Source: Persephonella hydrogeniphila (GTDB taxonomy: Bacteria > Aquificota > Aquificia > Aquificales > Hydrogenothermaceae). Taken from it: a DNA stretch of 64,000 nucleotides. The translations under genes and the position numbers were made by a program. Positions 8,948-16,060 of this stretch are shown piece by piece. The notes beneath the pieces were generated by a model. That model searched no databases, had not been told where the DNA came from, and worked only from the letters and a program-made list of their open reading frames with translations. The first letter of the stretch is position 1; each line of letters opens with the position of its first letter. The stretch spans positions 1-64,000 of the forward strand of contig NZ_OBEI01000003.1 in the NCBI RefSeq assembly GCF_900215515.1. Reading direction: 5' to 3'.

Positions 8948-9565
8948 TTAAAATAATCCCAAAATTTTCAATTTCCTTCTTAATTTTTTTAATTCTTTCA
9001 CAACATTTTCTTTCGTAGGACTATCTGGAAAATTCGCCTCTATGTAGAGAATATCATTTGGTAAAGTTTCATATATGTTATATCTATTTCTATACCACGC
9101 CCAAATAAATGCAGGAATAACTAACGAAGCAAAAATTACATATCCTATCAGAAAATCTTTATGACTAATAGTAGATTCTCCTGTTACAAAATTTACTAAT
9201 CCGGCTTCAGCTATTCCATTAAAAATAGTAAATGCAAATACAAAAAGTAAACCAAGAGCTGATGCCACTGATAAATCTACAAGAGGTTTAAACTTTAGCC
9301 CTTTTTCAGTATTTTTTTTATAAAATTTCTCCAAAGTTAGAAGTCTTATATCTGGATCAACACTACCATTTTTTATCTCAACTTTATTACCAACTCCACC
9401 TATTACCGTATTGTTATTTCCATTAACATTTACACAAGAATTTACATATGCTCTTTTCATGGCATTTTCTATAGAGAATATATCTTCCTGTGTAATATTT
9501 GGATTTTCTTTTTTCAATTCGTTTATAAAGTTTTCAAAAAATTCTTGAAAATCTCTTTCATTCAT
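8948..9565 (-). CDS. Two-pass membrane protein with an N-N-N-T-V-I-G-G motif
   Basis: 205 residues. A helical N-terminus (about 1-50) leads to V-N-G-N-N-N-T-V-I-G-G-V-G-N, a beta-turn motif that recurs in phage and defence-associated proteins. Two membrane segments follow, around residues 105-125 and 140-160, then a basic C-terminus (K-K-L-R-R-K-L-K). The gene begins three bases after the repressor gene ends, so both are probably expressed in the lysogen. A superinfection-exclusion or abortive-infection role would fit but is inferred. Confidence 0.6.
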   Translation of the reverse strand: MNERDFQEFFENFINELKKENPNITQEDIFSIENAMKRAYVNSCVNVNGNNNTVIGGVGNKVEIKNGSVDPDIRLLTLEKFYKKNTEKGLKFKPLVDLSVASALGLLFVFAFTIFNGIAEAGLVNFVTGESTISHKDFLIGYVIFASLVIPAFIWAWYRNRYNIYETLPNDILYIEANFPDSPTKENVVKELKKLRRKLKILGLF

Positions 9566-9568
9566 AAT

Positions 9569-10033
9569 CTACCCCCCAGCTATTTCTATAAGTTCCATTA
9601 ATGCTTTATCCCAATCTTTTTTATCTTTAAAGTGTTTATAGGCATATATTATTAACTTTGCTTTTATTTCGGGTTTTAGTTCCTTCCCAAGTTTTTTTTC
9701 GGCATTCTCAAGTCCTATTATTATATTTTCTAATAACTTCTCGTCTAATTCTTTCTTTTCCTCTTGGGGCAAAAACATCTCCCCTTTGCCTTCTCGGAGC
9801 CATTCGGGGTTTACGTTGAATTTTTCTTCTATGATTTTTAAAGTTCTGGGAGAAGGATTGGTTTTTCCAGATATATATTCCGAAATAGTAGGTGGCTTAA
9901 CACCTATTTCTTCAGCAAATTTCCTTTGACTCAATCCAAGTGTTTCTAATAATTTTTTGAGCCTACAACCAAAAGAATTTTCCTTATTATCATTAGCTTT
10001 TTCTAAAGTTTTTTCCATTACCGTTTCAACCAT
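9569..10033 (-). CDS. Prophage repressor (XRE-family helix-turn-helix)
   Basis: 154 residues. A canonical helix-turn-helix domain spans about residues 33-90 (G-L-S-Q-R-K-F-A-E-E-I-G-V, then P-T-I-S-E-Y-I-S-G-K-T-N-P-S), continuing with F-N-V-N-P-E-W-L-R-E-G-K-G-E-M-F. A helical C-terminal part probably oligomerises. There is no LexA-type peptidase motif, so release is unlikely to be RecA-driven. It is divergent from the Cro/Ner-like gene and faces a cluster of operator-like repeats. It should keep the transposition genes silent. Confidence 0.85.
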   Translation of the reverse strand: MVETVMEKTLEKANDNKENSFGCRLKKLLETLGLSQRKFAEEIGVKPPTISEYISGKTNPSPRTLKIIEEKFNVNPEWLREGKGEMFLPQEEKKELDEKLLENIIIGLENAEKKLGKELKPEIKAKLIIYAYKHFKDKKDWDKALMELIEIAGG

Positions 10034-10035
10034 AA

Positions 10036-10108
10036 TTAATATTACCTAATAATAAATAAATTACCTATTGACAAGTTAGGTATCCTAACTTATACTTAAT
10101 ATTACCTA
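10036..10108. promoter_or_regulatory. Early promoter and operators between repressor and Cro/Ner-like gene
   Basis: A near-consensus promoter, TTGACA (10068-10073), 17 bases, TATACT (10091-10096), points toward the early genes. The spacer holds a perfect 8-3-8 palindrome, AAGTTAGGTATCCTAACTT (10073-10091). The 13-mer TTAATATTACCTA occurs at 10036-10048 and 10096-10108, 60 bp apart, and ATTACCTA again at 10060. The arrangement means bound repressor would block polymerase directly. Confidence 0.8.
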
Positions 10109-10140
10109 TTATGCAAAATTGCACATAAGGGCTGTAAATA

Positions 10141-10473
10141 ATGATAAGGGAAAAAGTCTATCTTGACAATAAGGAAGTAGTCTATATTCGTAAAGTTTTA
10201 TTAGAAAAGGGCATTAGACCTATAGACCTTGCTCGCAAGCTCGGAGTTAATACAAGCACAATTTATAAAATCCTTAATGGTTCTACTCGCTCCAAAAGAA
10301 TAGCTCTTGCTATTGAGGATTATCTCGGTGTTCCAAACTTGTTCCCTTATGCTCATCAGGACACCTCCAGTAGTTTTGATAATAAAAATACCGAACAAAA
10401 CCTGACAAAAACATTGAAAAACACAAACAATTCACAAGAAAAAACTGAAAATTTAATTGCAAATAAAAATTAG
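10141..10473 (+). CDS. Cro/Ner-like helix-turn-helix regulator
   Basis: 110 residues. A short helix-turn-helix domain sits near the N-terminus (G-I-R-P-I-D-L-A-R-K-L-G-V, then S-T-I-Y-K-I-L-N-G-S-T). The C-terminal third is a polar Asn/Thr/Lys tail that looks disordered. As the first gene rightward from the operator region, it occupies the place of Mu ner, which turns down early transcription. Its end and the next gene's start share a near-identical stretch with the junction at 16023-16060. Confidence 0.75.
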   Translation: MIREKVYLDNKEVVYIRKVLLEKGIRPIDLARKLGVNTSTIYKILNGSTRSKRIALAIEDYLGVPNLFPYAHQDTSSSFDNKNTEQNLTKTLKNTNNSQEKTENLIANKN

Positions 10474-10494
10474 GGGGAAATTAACAATGTGTAA
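10455..10494 (+). repeat. Duplicated gene-junction sequence, copy 1
   Basis: The run from AATTGCAAATAA through TTAGGGGGAAA to CAATG(T/C)GTAA is nearly the same here and at 16023-16060, with only a few changes. It covers the end of one gene, a strong ribosome-binding site and the start of the next. It may be a module duplicated during phage evolution. Confidence 0.75.
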
Positions 10495-10945
10495 ACCCGC
10501 TTTTAAGGATTTAGCCCTTGAACTTGGAATGGAAATCTTCCAGGAAGGAAAGGATAAAGGATTTGATGACAACGATTTAGCCGAATTTATAGGTTCAAAA
10601 CCAAGTTCAATCAAAGCTTATAGGTATGGGGACTCTACACCAAGTTTAGCTGTATTCGTAGGTGCATGGAAAAGAATAAAACCTATAAGAACACTTAAAA
10701 AGCTCGCTTCATGGTCAAACTGCGTAGTTATCCAGCTTCCTGAGGTAGAAGAAGGGTTCGGTCAACTAATACAACATACCGGACAAGTAATGAAAGAAAC
10801 ATCAGATGTTATTGAAAAGTTCGGAAAAGCTATATCAGACGGAATTTTGGAAAACAAAGAGATAGATGAACTTGAAAAAGAAATAGAAGAAGCAATAGAA
10901 GCACTTGTTCAGCTTAAGCTAAAGTTAGAGAAGGAGAGAAAGTGA
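10487..10945 (+). CDS. Phage regulatory protein, CII (CP76)-like
   Basis: 152 residues from ATG 10487, chosen because GGGGG stands about 10 bases upstream; an earlier TTG at 10457 has no such site. The protein has a helix-turn-helix-like N-terminal half (D-N-D-L-A-E-F-I-G-S-K-P-S-S-I-K-A-Y-R-Y-G) and an acidic helical C-terminus, like CP76/CII-type regulators. It probably controls early transcription along with its Cro-like neighbour. Confidence 0.65.
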   Translation: MCKPAFKDLALELGMEIFQEGKDKGFDDNDLAEFIGSKPSSIKAYRYGDSTPSLAVFVGAWKRIKPIRTLKKLASWSNCVVIQLPEVEEGFGQLIQHTGQVMKETSDVIEKFGKAISDGILENKEIDELEKEIEEAIEALVQLKLKLEKERK

Positions 10946-11070
10946 TGTTTGAAGTGTTTGTTTTTTCATTTATTACAGCATTGATGATAACAGGATTTTT
11001 TATCTTATTTGTGAAGATTTCAGGAATTGAAAAACTTCTGCTTGAAACCAGAAAGGAGAAAGACGAATGA
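10945..11070 (+). CDS. Small single-pass membrane protein
   Basis: 41 residues (M-F-E-V-F-V-F-S-F-I-T-A-L) with one hydrophobic helix over residues 3-24 and a charged end (E-T-R-K-E-K-D-E). It starts inside the previous stop (TGATG) behind AAGGAGAGAA and overlaps the next gene by ATGA. Function unknown; a holin-like role cannot be excluded. Confidence 0.55.
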   Translation: MFEVFVFSFITALMITGFFILFVKISGIEKLLLETRKEKDE

Positions 11071-11300
11071 AAGAGCTCATTACTTCAATAATTATAGGAA
11101 CAGCTTTAATTTATATGGCTATAGATTTAATATTTGATAAAACAAAAACCTTATTAAAGTTAGTTTCTACTTTATTAGTTCTTCTGATTTTTTCTATATC
11201 AATCTTAATTTTTCAAATAGAAAAAATCTCAAAACAAATTCCTGATAAGGATTATTACAAAGCTGATAGCATTAAACACTATAAAGGGGAGGAGAATTGA
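11067..11300 (+). CDS. Small two-pass membrane protein
   Basis: 77 residues with two hydrophobic segments (about 5-22 and 30-50) and a short charged tail ending H-Y-K-G-E-E-N. AAAGGAG lies upstream and the start overlaps the previous stop. It could be a holin or another small membrane factor; nothing in the sequence decides this. Confidence 0.55.
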   Translation: MKELITSIIIGTALIYMAIDLIFDKTKTLLKLVSTLLVLLIFSISILIFQIEKISKQIPDKDYYKADSIKHYKGEEN

Positions 11301-11301
11301 A

Positions 11302-11724
11302 ATGAGAAATTTCATATATGCAGGTTTTTTATCAAGTTTTGCAATTTCCAATAATAATTTTCCTGTATTTACTATAGAAGATAGATTAAATAGCAAAATT
11401 AAAAAATCCATATTTGAATTCCACAAAAATTTGAAAACTTCCATACCTATTACCTATACCCCTAAAAATCCAAAAAAGTTAGGACAGGTTGGACACTTAT
11501 CGATTAATCTAACAAGATCTACCGTATCAGATGTTATATATAACACCATCTCCCCCGCCGGCACTTGCTGTGGTATTCCTTCCTCCCCCTCCATTAATTG
11601 GTCTGCTCTTTGTGGGCAGACCCTTTTTCAAAAGGCTTGCCTTAACGGTGAGTTTTTTGGAAAAGGGAAAGGATCTGAGGGAGATAGTCTTGGACCACAA
11701 AAAACAGGAGCACAGAAAAAATGA
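11302..11724 (+). CDS. Doubtful ORF with a strong ribosome-binding site
   Basis: GGGGAGGAG lies seven bases before the ATG, so translation probably begins here. The first 75 residues look plausible. After the palindrome at 11532 the frame becomes rich in Cys, Gly and Ser and looks non-coding, while a second frame (ATG 11531) reads a more protein-like sequence. The true gene may have been shortened by an insertion or rearrangement at about 11530. Confidence 0.35.
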   Translation: MRNFIYAGFLSSFAISNNNFPVFTIEDRLNSKIKKSIFEFHKNLKTSIPITYTPKNPKKLGQVGHLSINLTRSTVSDVIYNTISPAGTCCGIPSSPSINWSALCGQTLFQKACLNGEFFGKGKGSEGDSLGPQKTGAQKK

Positions 11725-11728
11725 TTAA
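11531..11728 (+). CDS. Alternative small membrane-protein ORF
   Basis: 65 residues with a proline-rich hydrophobic stretch (A-V-V-F-L-P-P-P-P-L-I-G-L-L-F-V-G) and a charged C-terminus. Its ATG lies at the edge of the palindrome at 11532 and has no clear ribosome-binding site. The local composition is richer in G+C than the neighbours, which suggests a separate origin. It competes with the frame at 11302; at most one is likely to be real over this stretch. Confidence 0.35.
   Translation: MLYITPSPPPALAVVFLPPPPLIGLLFVGRPFFKRLALTVSFLEKGKDLREIVLDHKKQEHRKND
11532..11545. promoter_or_regulatory. Palindromic operator copy 2 (TGTTATATATAACA)
   Basis: Identical to the copies at 2128, 11990 and 19147. 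It lies 490 bp before the transposase gene and inside an uncertain reading frame, which supports a regulatory rather than coding role. Confidence 0.65.
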
Positions 11729-12029
11729 CCAAAGAAAGAAAAGAACGGCAACTGTTTTATCGTTTATTTCAAGGTGTAAATATTTGGAGATACTTAAGGA
11801 CACTATCGTGGTAGTTCTTTTATTGCTTTTAAAGCTACTTTTTGCCTTTTTGTTAGCCCTGTTATATTTATTTTTCCTTCCTATTTTTACAGGGGTTTTA
11901 TGGCTTATATTCCGATTAGACAATCGTTTTAAATTCCTCCTTGTAATTAAAACTCCAAATGTAAGGATACAAGAAAAAGAAGATAACCCTGTTATATATA
12001 ACACCTCACGAGGCAACAGCCATGCATAA
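11721..12029 (+). CDS. Small membrane protein upstream of the transposase
   Basis: 102 residues: a basic N-terminus (N-Q-R-K-K-R-T-A-T), a long hydrophobic stretch over about 28-65 (V-V-V-L-L-L-L-L-L-K, then L-L-A-L-L-Y-L-F-F-L-P-I-F), and a polar tail. It overlaps the transposase start by eight bases. The end of the gene contains operator copy 3, so part of the C-terminus may be dictated by that DNA site. Function unknown. Confidence 0.45.
   Translation: MINQRKKRTATVLSFISRCKYLEILKDTIVVVLLLLLKLLFAFLLALLYLFFLPIFTGVLWLIFRLDNRFKFLLVIKTPNVRIQEKEDNPVIYNTSRGNSHA
11990..12003. promoter_or_regulatory. Palindromic operator copy 3 (TGTTATATATAACA)
   Basis: The third identical 14-bp palindrome, 18 bp before the transposase ATG. 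Bound protein here could block or recruit RNA polymerase for the transposase operon. Confidence 0.7.
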
Positions 12030-14925
12030 CTTAATCACAGCAAAACAAATAGCACAACTACTTGGTAAAAGCAGACAGGCTATAGAAAAAAGAGCCAAAA
12101 AAGAAGGCTGGAAGTATGAGGAAAGACCTAATCCAAGAGGTGGAAAACCGATTAAATTTTACTACCTTGAGACCCTACCTTCTGACATAAAATCAGCACT
12201 TGAGCAATGCAACCAGTTCCCGCTTAGCAATGCAACTTTCAATGGAAAGTGGGAACCAGAAAAGTTCTCACTAAACAAAGCCAATGCAACCGAAAGCGGG
12301 AACCAAAGTGGGAACCAAAATGAAACCCTTGAAAATAAAAGCTCTGACAATGCAACCAGTGAGAAAAATAAAACTGAAAGTGTAAACTTAACCAATGCAA
12401 CCGATGAAAACATTGATATAAAAGAGTTTGCCAATGCAACCTCAATGCAACCAGATAAACTTGATGAAAATTCCAATGCAACCTCTACCAATGAAACCAA
12501 TGCAACCAATGCAACCGAAAGTGGGAACCAAAGTGGGAACTGTAATGTGAACCTTGAAAATAAAGAATTTAAAAATGCAACCAATATAAAAAATACAACT
12601 GAAAGTGAGAATAAAAAATGCAACCTTGATAAAAATACCGAAAATAAAGGCTCTAAAAATGCAACCAATAATGCAACCTTAAAAAATAAAAATGCAACCT
12701 GTGAAAAAAATGCAACCGAAAATGCAACCAAAAATGCAACCGAAAGTGGGAACCAATGCAACCAGATTGATGGACTACCAGAATGGATAACAGCTTCTCA
12801 GCTTTCACATATACTTGGGGTTTCAAAAAGAGCTATAAACAAAAGAGCAAATGAAGAAAAGTGGGAATACAGAAAAGTTCCAACTAAAGGCGGTTATCAA
12901 AAACAGTTCAAAACAGATAGCCTACCAGGTGATATATTCAGAAAACTCATTCTAAAGCTTACAAACCAATATTCAGACCTGCCTGAAGAATTCGTTCCAC
13001 GCTTTTCAACCAAATCGTTAGAAGAGCTTAAAGAATGTATGAGACTTTATATGATAGCTCCAGACCAGCATAAAAAAGAAGCCGACGCAAAACTTGCAAT
13101 AATAAAAGCATACGAAACATTCAGACAAAGAAGCTCAGATCTAAAAGAAGGAGAAGCTAAGAGCCTATTTATAAAACTATTCAACCAGGGCAAAATCTCT
13201 GTTCCAGAAGCCTATGAAGTAGGTATAGACCAGATAACTCTAAAAACATTCTACAAATGGCTTGAAGATTACAACCTAAACGGCTTATACGGACTACTTC
13301 CTAAACACATACAAAAAGGCAGAAAATCAAAAATCACCCCAGAAATGATAAAGATAATCTGGGCACAGATAGGAAAAGGAATAACCAGAGGAAAGAAAAT
13401 ATACGAAGCCCTCAAATACCACAAATTAAAGGGTGATATAAAAGAAGACCTGCCATCTTATGCTTCATTTATGAGATTTTACCAAAAATTCAAAAGAGAA
13501 AATGACGCAAAAATCAAAATGATTTTAGAACCTGACAAATTCCGTTCAGAGTATATGCCAGCATTTGGAGACCAGACAGAGCAATACAAAGCAGAGTATT
13601 ACGGACAAGTTTTAATGCTTGACGCAACAAAAGGCGATGTAATGTGTAGATGGAAAGAAGAAGTAGACGGCAAATTAATAGAAAAAACAAAAAGACTAAC
13701 CCTTACAATTTTCATAGATGTTTATTCAAGAGACATCAGATTTGCACTATCAGAAAGAGAAAACAGCTATGTTGTAGTAGATAGCCTGCTTAGAAACTGG
13801 CTTTTAGATGTTGGAGTTCCTGAGCTTATCATTACAGATAATGGCTCAGTTTACAAATCTAAACACTTCCAGCAAGTTTCTAACCGTTTCAATATAAAAA
13901 TTTTATACACACAAGCCTATTCTCCAGAGCAAAAAGCTATAGTAGAAAGAGCTTTTGGAACTATAGCAACACAGTTTTTTGAAACTTTAGAGGGATACAT
14001 CGGACACAATGTTGAGCAAAGAAAAGCAATAGAAAGCCGTAAAAAATGGGCAACAAAACTTTATAAAGATGATAGCTTTTCTGTAGAAATTTTACTGTCT
14101 CCTGAACAGCTCCAAGAAAGAATTGAAGAATACCTTGAAAAAAGATACAGAAAAGAAAGACACAGTTTCGGAATTGTTGAAGAGCTTATTGCAAAATCTC
14201 CAAAACTTTCACCTAAAATCACAGACGAAAGAACACTTGACATACTCCTTGGAGAAGAACACAGGAGAAAACTTACAAACAAAGGAATCAGGCTTAATAA
14301 CAGAATATATGTTTCAGATAAGCTCATTGATTACTACCTTGAAAAAGGTAAAGAAAGCTGGGTAATTGTCAGGGAAGACATATCAGATATTAGAAGAATT
14401 TATGTCTATGACACAAAAGGTCAATTTATCTGTGAAGCATTTGATACAAGAGGATTATCTGAAGAAATAAAAGCATCAGTAGCTAAAAAAGCACATAAAA
14501 AAGCCCTCAGAAGTGCAAAAGAAGAAAGGAAGAAAATCAAACAATTTACAGAAGAATACTCAAGCACTCCTTACGAAATTATGCTTACCGGTTGGCAAGA
14601 ACCTAAAAAACAAAATAACCAAGATACAAAAGTTATCCAGTTCCCAAGACCACAGCAAGAATTTGAAAACGAAGAAATCAAAGTTGCCAAAAAGCTTGCA
14701 GATGAAAAACAGGAAAAACAAGAACTGGCAAAAGAACAAACTCAAAACTATACATCAGCTATTCAAAGAGCTTATGCACTATTTGACCTTATAGAAGAAG
14801 GAAAACCTATATCTGCAGAAGACTATGAATTCTTAAAAGAATACAGCAAAACAGAAGAATACAAAGAACATAAGAATATGGGAGTATTCCCTGATCTTGA
14901 TGAGATGGAAATAAAAATCGCATAA
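12022..14925 (+). CDS. MuA-type DDE transposase with duplicated DNA-binding domain
   Basis: 967 residues, much longer than Mu MuA (663). Residues 1-60 form a Mu-type winged-helix domain (I-T-A-K-Q-I-A-Q-L-L-G-K-S-R); a second copy lies at about 252-315 (I-T-A-S-Q-L-S-H-I-L-G-V-S-K). Between them is a 180-residue N-A-T/S-G-N-Q low-complexity linker. The catalytic triad is D534 (V-L-M-L-D-A-T), D606 (I-I-T-D-N-G-S) and E642 (A-I-V-E-R-A-F), with the usual 35 residues between the last two. A C-terminal barrel (about 745-800) and a charged tail, possibly the MuB/ClpX contact, follow. It would join phage ends to target DNA and drive replicative transposition. Confidence 0.95.
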   Translation: MHNLITAKQIAQLLGKSRQAIEKRAKKEGWKYEERPNPRGGKPIKFYYLETLPSDIKSALEQCNQFPLSNATFNGKWEPEKFSLNKANATESGNQSGNQNETLENKSSDNATSEKNKTESVNLTNATDENIDIKEFANATSMQPDKLDENSNATSTNETNATNATESGNQSGNCNVNLENKEFKNATNIKNTTESENKKCNLDKNTENKGSKNATNNATLKNKNATCEKNATENATKNATESGNQCNQIDGLPEWITASQLSHILGVSKRAINKRANEEKWEYRKVPTKGGYQKQFKTDSLPGDIFRKLILKLTNQYSDLPEEFVPRFSTKSLEELKECMRLYMIAPDQHKKEADAKLAIIKAYETFRQRSSDLKEGEAKSLFIKLFNQGKISVPEAYEVGIDQITLKTFYKWLEDYNLNGLYGLLPKHIQKGRKSKITPEMIKIIWAQIGKGITRGKKIYEALKYHKLKGDIKEDLPSYASFMRFYQKFKRENDAKIKMILEPDKFRSEYMPAFGDQTEQYKAEYYGQVLMLDATKGDVMCRWKEEVDGKLIEKTKRLTLTIFIDVYSRDIRFALSERENSYVVVDSLLRNWLLDVGVPELIITDNGSVYKSKHFQQVSNRFNIKILYTQAYSPEQKAIVERAFGTIATQFFETLEGYIGHNVEQRKAIESRKKWATKLYKDDSFSVEILLSPEQLQERIEEYLEKRYRKERHSFGIVEELIAKSPKLSPKITDERTLDILLGEEHRRKLTNKGIRLNNRIYVSDKLIDYYLEKGKESWVIVREDISDIRRIYVYDTKGQFICEAFDTRGLSEEIKASVAKKAHKKALRSAKEERKKIKQFTEEYSSTPYEIMLTGWQEPKKQNNQDTKVIQFPRPQQEFENEEIKVAKKLADEKQEKQELAKEQTQNYTSAIQRAYALFDLIEEGKPISAEDYEFLKEYSKTEEYKEHKNMGVFPDLDEMEIKIA
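12207..12765 (+). repeat. Nineteen copies of ATGCAAC(C/T) within the transposase gene
   Basis: I count 19 occurrences of ATGCAAC in about 560 bp, nearly all followed by C. Fifteen are read as N-A-T, three as C-N (at the first copy, near 12618 and the last copy) and one as M-Q-P (near 12444), so all three frames are used. GGGAACC(A/T) units are interspersed. The pattern suggests selection or expansion of the DNA motif rather than of one peptide. Confidence 0.85.
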
Positions 14926-14935
14926 GGAGAAAGCC

Positions 14936-15013
14936 ATGGAAGAAATGCTGATATTGATAGGCATTCTGGTAGTGATACTTAGCCCAATAATCGCAATAAA
15001 ACTTTTTACATAG
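14936..15013 (+). CDS. Very small membrane peptide after the transposase
   Basis: 25 residues (M-E-E-M-L-I-L-I-G-I-L-V-V-I-L), essentially one membrane helix. AAGGAGA lies upstream, 11 bp after the transposase stop, and the stop is 9 bp before the next gene. The arrangement argues for real translation. Function unknown. Confidence 0.5.
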   Translation: MEEMLILIGILVVILSPIIAIKLFT

Positions 15014-15022
15014 GAGGTTGTC

Positions 15023-15283
15023 ATGGCTAAGGAAAAAAGAAAACCTGAAATGTCCGTAGAAGAAGCAATTAAGGCAGTAAGAAATTATCTTCTCACAGGT
15101 TTTCCTACAGGACTAACCGGTGGTAAGAGGATAGAAATAGTTCAGAGTGAACCGGAAGGCAAGATCCTAAGAGAATTTAGCTGGGATATTCCTATCCTTC
15201 GCAAAGCTCAGGGAGAAATAAAAACAGCAATAAAATCGCTAAAAGAAAAGAACTTCAGAATCTACCTTACAAAAAACTTTTAG
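15023..15283 (+). CDS. Unrecognised early phage protein
   Basis: 86 residues, basic and soluble, behind TAGGAGG. It contains E-A-I-K-A-V-R-N-Y-L-L-T-G-F-P-T-G-L-T-G-G-K-R and ends in a lysine-rich stretch. I do not recognise the family. It lies between the transposase and HU, so a role in transposition or replication is possible. Confidence 0.6.
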   Translation: MAKEKRKPEMSVEEAIKAVRNYLLTGFPTGLTGGKRIEIVQSEPEGKILREFSWDIPILRKAQGEIKTAIKSLKEKNFRIYLTKNF

Positions 15284-15296
15284 GAGGTGTCTAATC

Positions 15297-15572
15297 ATGA
15301 CAAAAGCAGAGCTAATTGCAAAAATGGCTGCACAAGCCGGCGTTTCGAAAGCATCAGCAGAAAGATGTTTAAATGGATTTGTTAATGCTATTACGGAAGC
15401 TCTGGAAAAAGGAGAAAGAGTAGCAATTCCAAATTTAGGCGTTTTCAATGTAAAAGAAAAAGCTGCCAGAACCGGTAGAAATCCAAGAACCGGTGAAGTA
15501 GTTCAAATACCGGCAAGGAAAGCAGTAAAGTTCTCACCATCAGCAGTTTTAAAGAAAAAAGTTAATTCATAA
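15297..15572 (+). CDS. Phage-encoded HU-like DNA-bending protein
   Basis: 91 residues, the standard HU length, with M-T-K-A-E-L-I-A-K-M-A-A-Q-A-G-V and the arm signature G-R-N-P-R-T-G-E-V. It is strikingly similar to the host HU at 50308-50580: the first 30 residues and the arm region are nearly the same. HU is needed for Mu transpososome assembly, so a private copy beside the transposase makes sense, and recruitment from a host like this one is likely. A terminator follows at once. Confidence 0.95.
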   Translation: MTKAELIAKMAAQAGVSKASAERCLNGFVNAITEALEKGERVAIPNLGVFNVKEKAARTGRNPRTGEVVQIPARKAVKFSPSAVLKKKVNS

Positions 15573-15592
15573 GGGGCTTTTGCCCCTTTTTA
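15571..15592 (+). terminator. Rho-independent terminator after phage HU
   Basis: AAGGGGC-TTTT-GCCCCTT followed by a T-run, directly after the HU stop. It would separate the transposase-HU unit from the MuB unit, at least partly. Confidence 0.85.
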
Positions 15593-15613
15593 AAAACAAA
15601 AAGGAGAAAAACG

Positions 15614-15769
15614 ATGGTAGCTAAAATCCATTGGATTGGAAAAATCAAAAAATACAAAGTAGTGATTTTTCTAAGTGGAGAAAAGTTTATTGAAGCTTAC
15701 ACAAAAACATTTATGGAAGCTGTAAGAATCGTTGAAAAATTCAAAGGAGGAAAACTATGCGTCAAATAG
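15614..15769 (+). CDS. Small unrecognised phage protein
   Basis: 51 residues, basic (K-I-H-W-I-G-K-I-K-K-Y-K-V-V), behind AAGGAG. It overlaps the next gene by 13 bases. There is no membrane segment or known motif. The tight packing and ribosome-binding site are the only support. Confidence 0.5.
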   Translation: MVAKIHWIGKIKKYKVVIFLSGEKFIEAYTKTFMEAVRIVEKFKGGKLCVK

Positions 15770-16041
15770 TCTTAGAGTTTAAAGATGGACATACAGAAAC
15801 ATTTAGTCCTCAATGGTTTATGCTTTCGTGGAATCCAAGAACAAATATAGCAACAGTAATAGATAAAACATCTCTTGTTAAAAGAAAATACCTATGTTCT
15901 AAGATTTTCACATTTGCTGATGAGATAAGACTGATAGTTATTGAGCCTGTAGCTATAGAAAAAGGAAACGGTGAGGAGATTGAGAGATTCGCTCTCCCAA
16001 TCGTCCCTACCTCTGAAAATCCAATTGCAAATAACAATTAG
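15757..16041 (+). CDS. Unrecognised early phage protein
   Basis: 94 residues with AAAGGAGG upstream of the ATG. Beta-rich and soluble (R-Q-I-V-L-E-F-K-D-G-H-T-E-T-F). The 3' end falls in the second copy of the duplicated junction sequence, and MuB follows after 11 bp. Confidence 0.55.
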   Translation: MRQIVLEFKDGHTETFSPQWFMLSWNPRTNIATVIDKTSLVKRKYLCSKIFTFADEIRLIVIEPVAIEKGNGEEIERFALPIVPTSENPIANNN

Positions 16042-16060
16042 GGGGAAATACAATGCGTAA
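16023..16060 (+). repeat. Duplicated gene-junction sequence, copy 2
   Basis: Counterpart of 10455-10494: it runs from AATTGCAAATAA through TTAGGGGGAAA to CAATGCGTAA. Here it joins the small upstream gene to muB. Confidence 0.75.

Noticed and set aside
12162-12761. Minus-strand 199-codon frame opposite the transposase linker
   Set aside because: Low-complexity shadow of the ATGCAACC repeats on the other strand.
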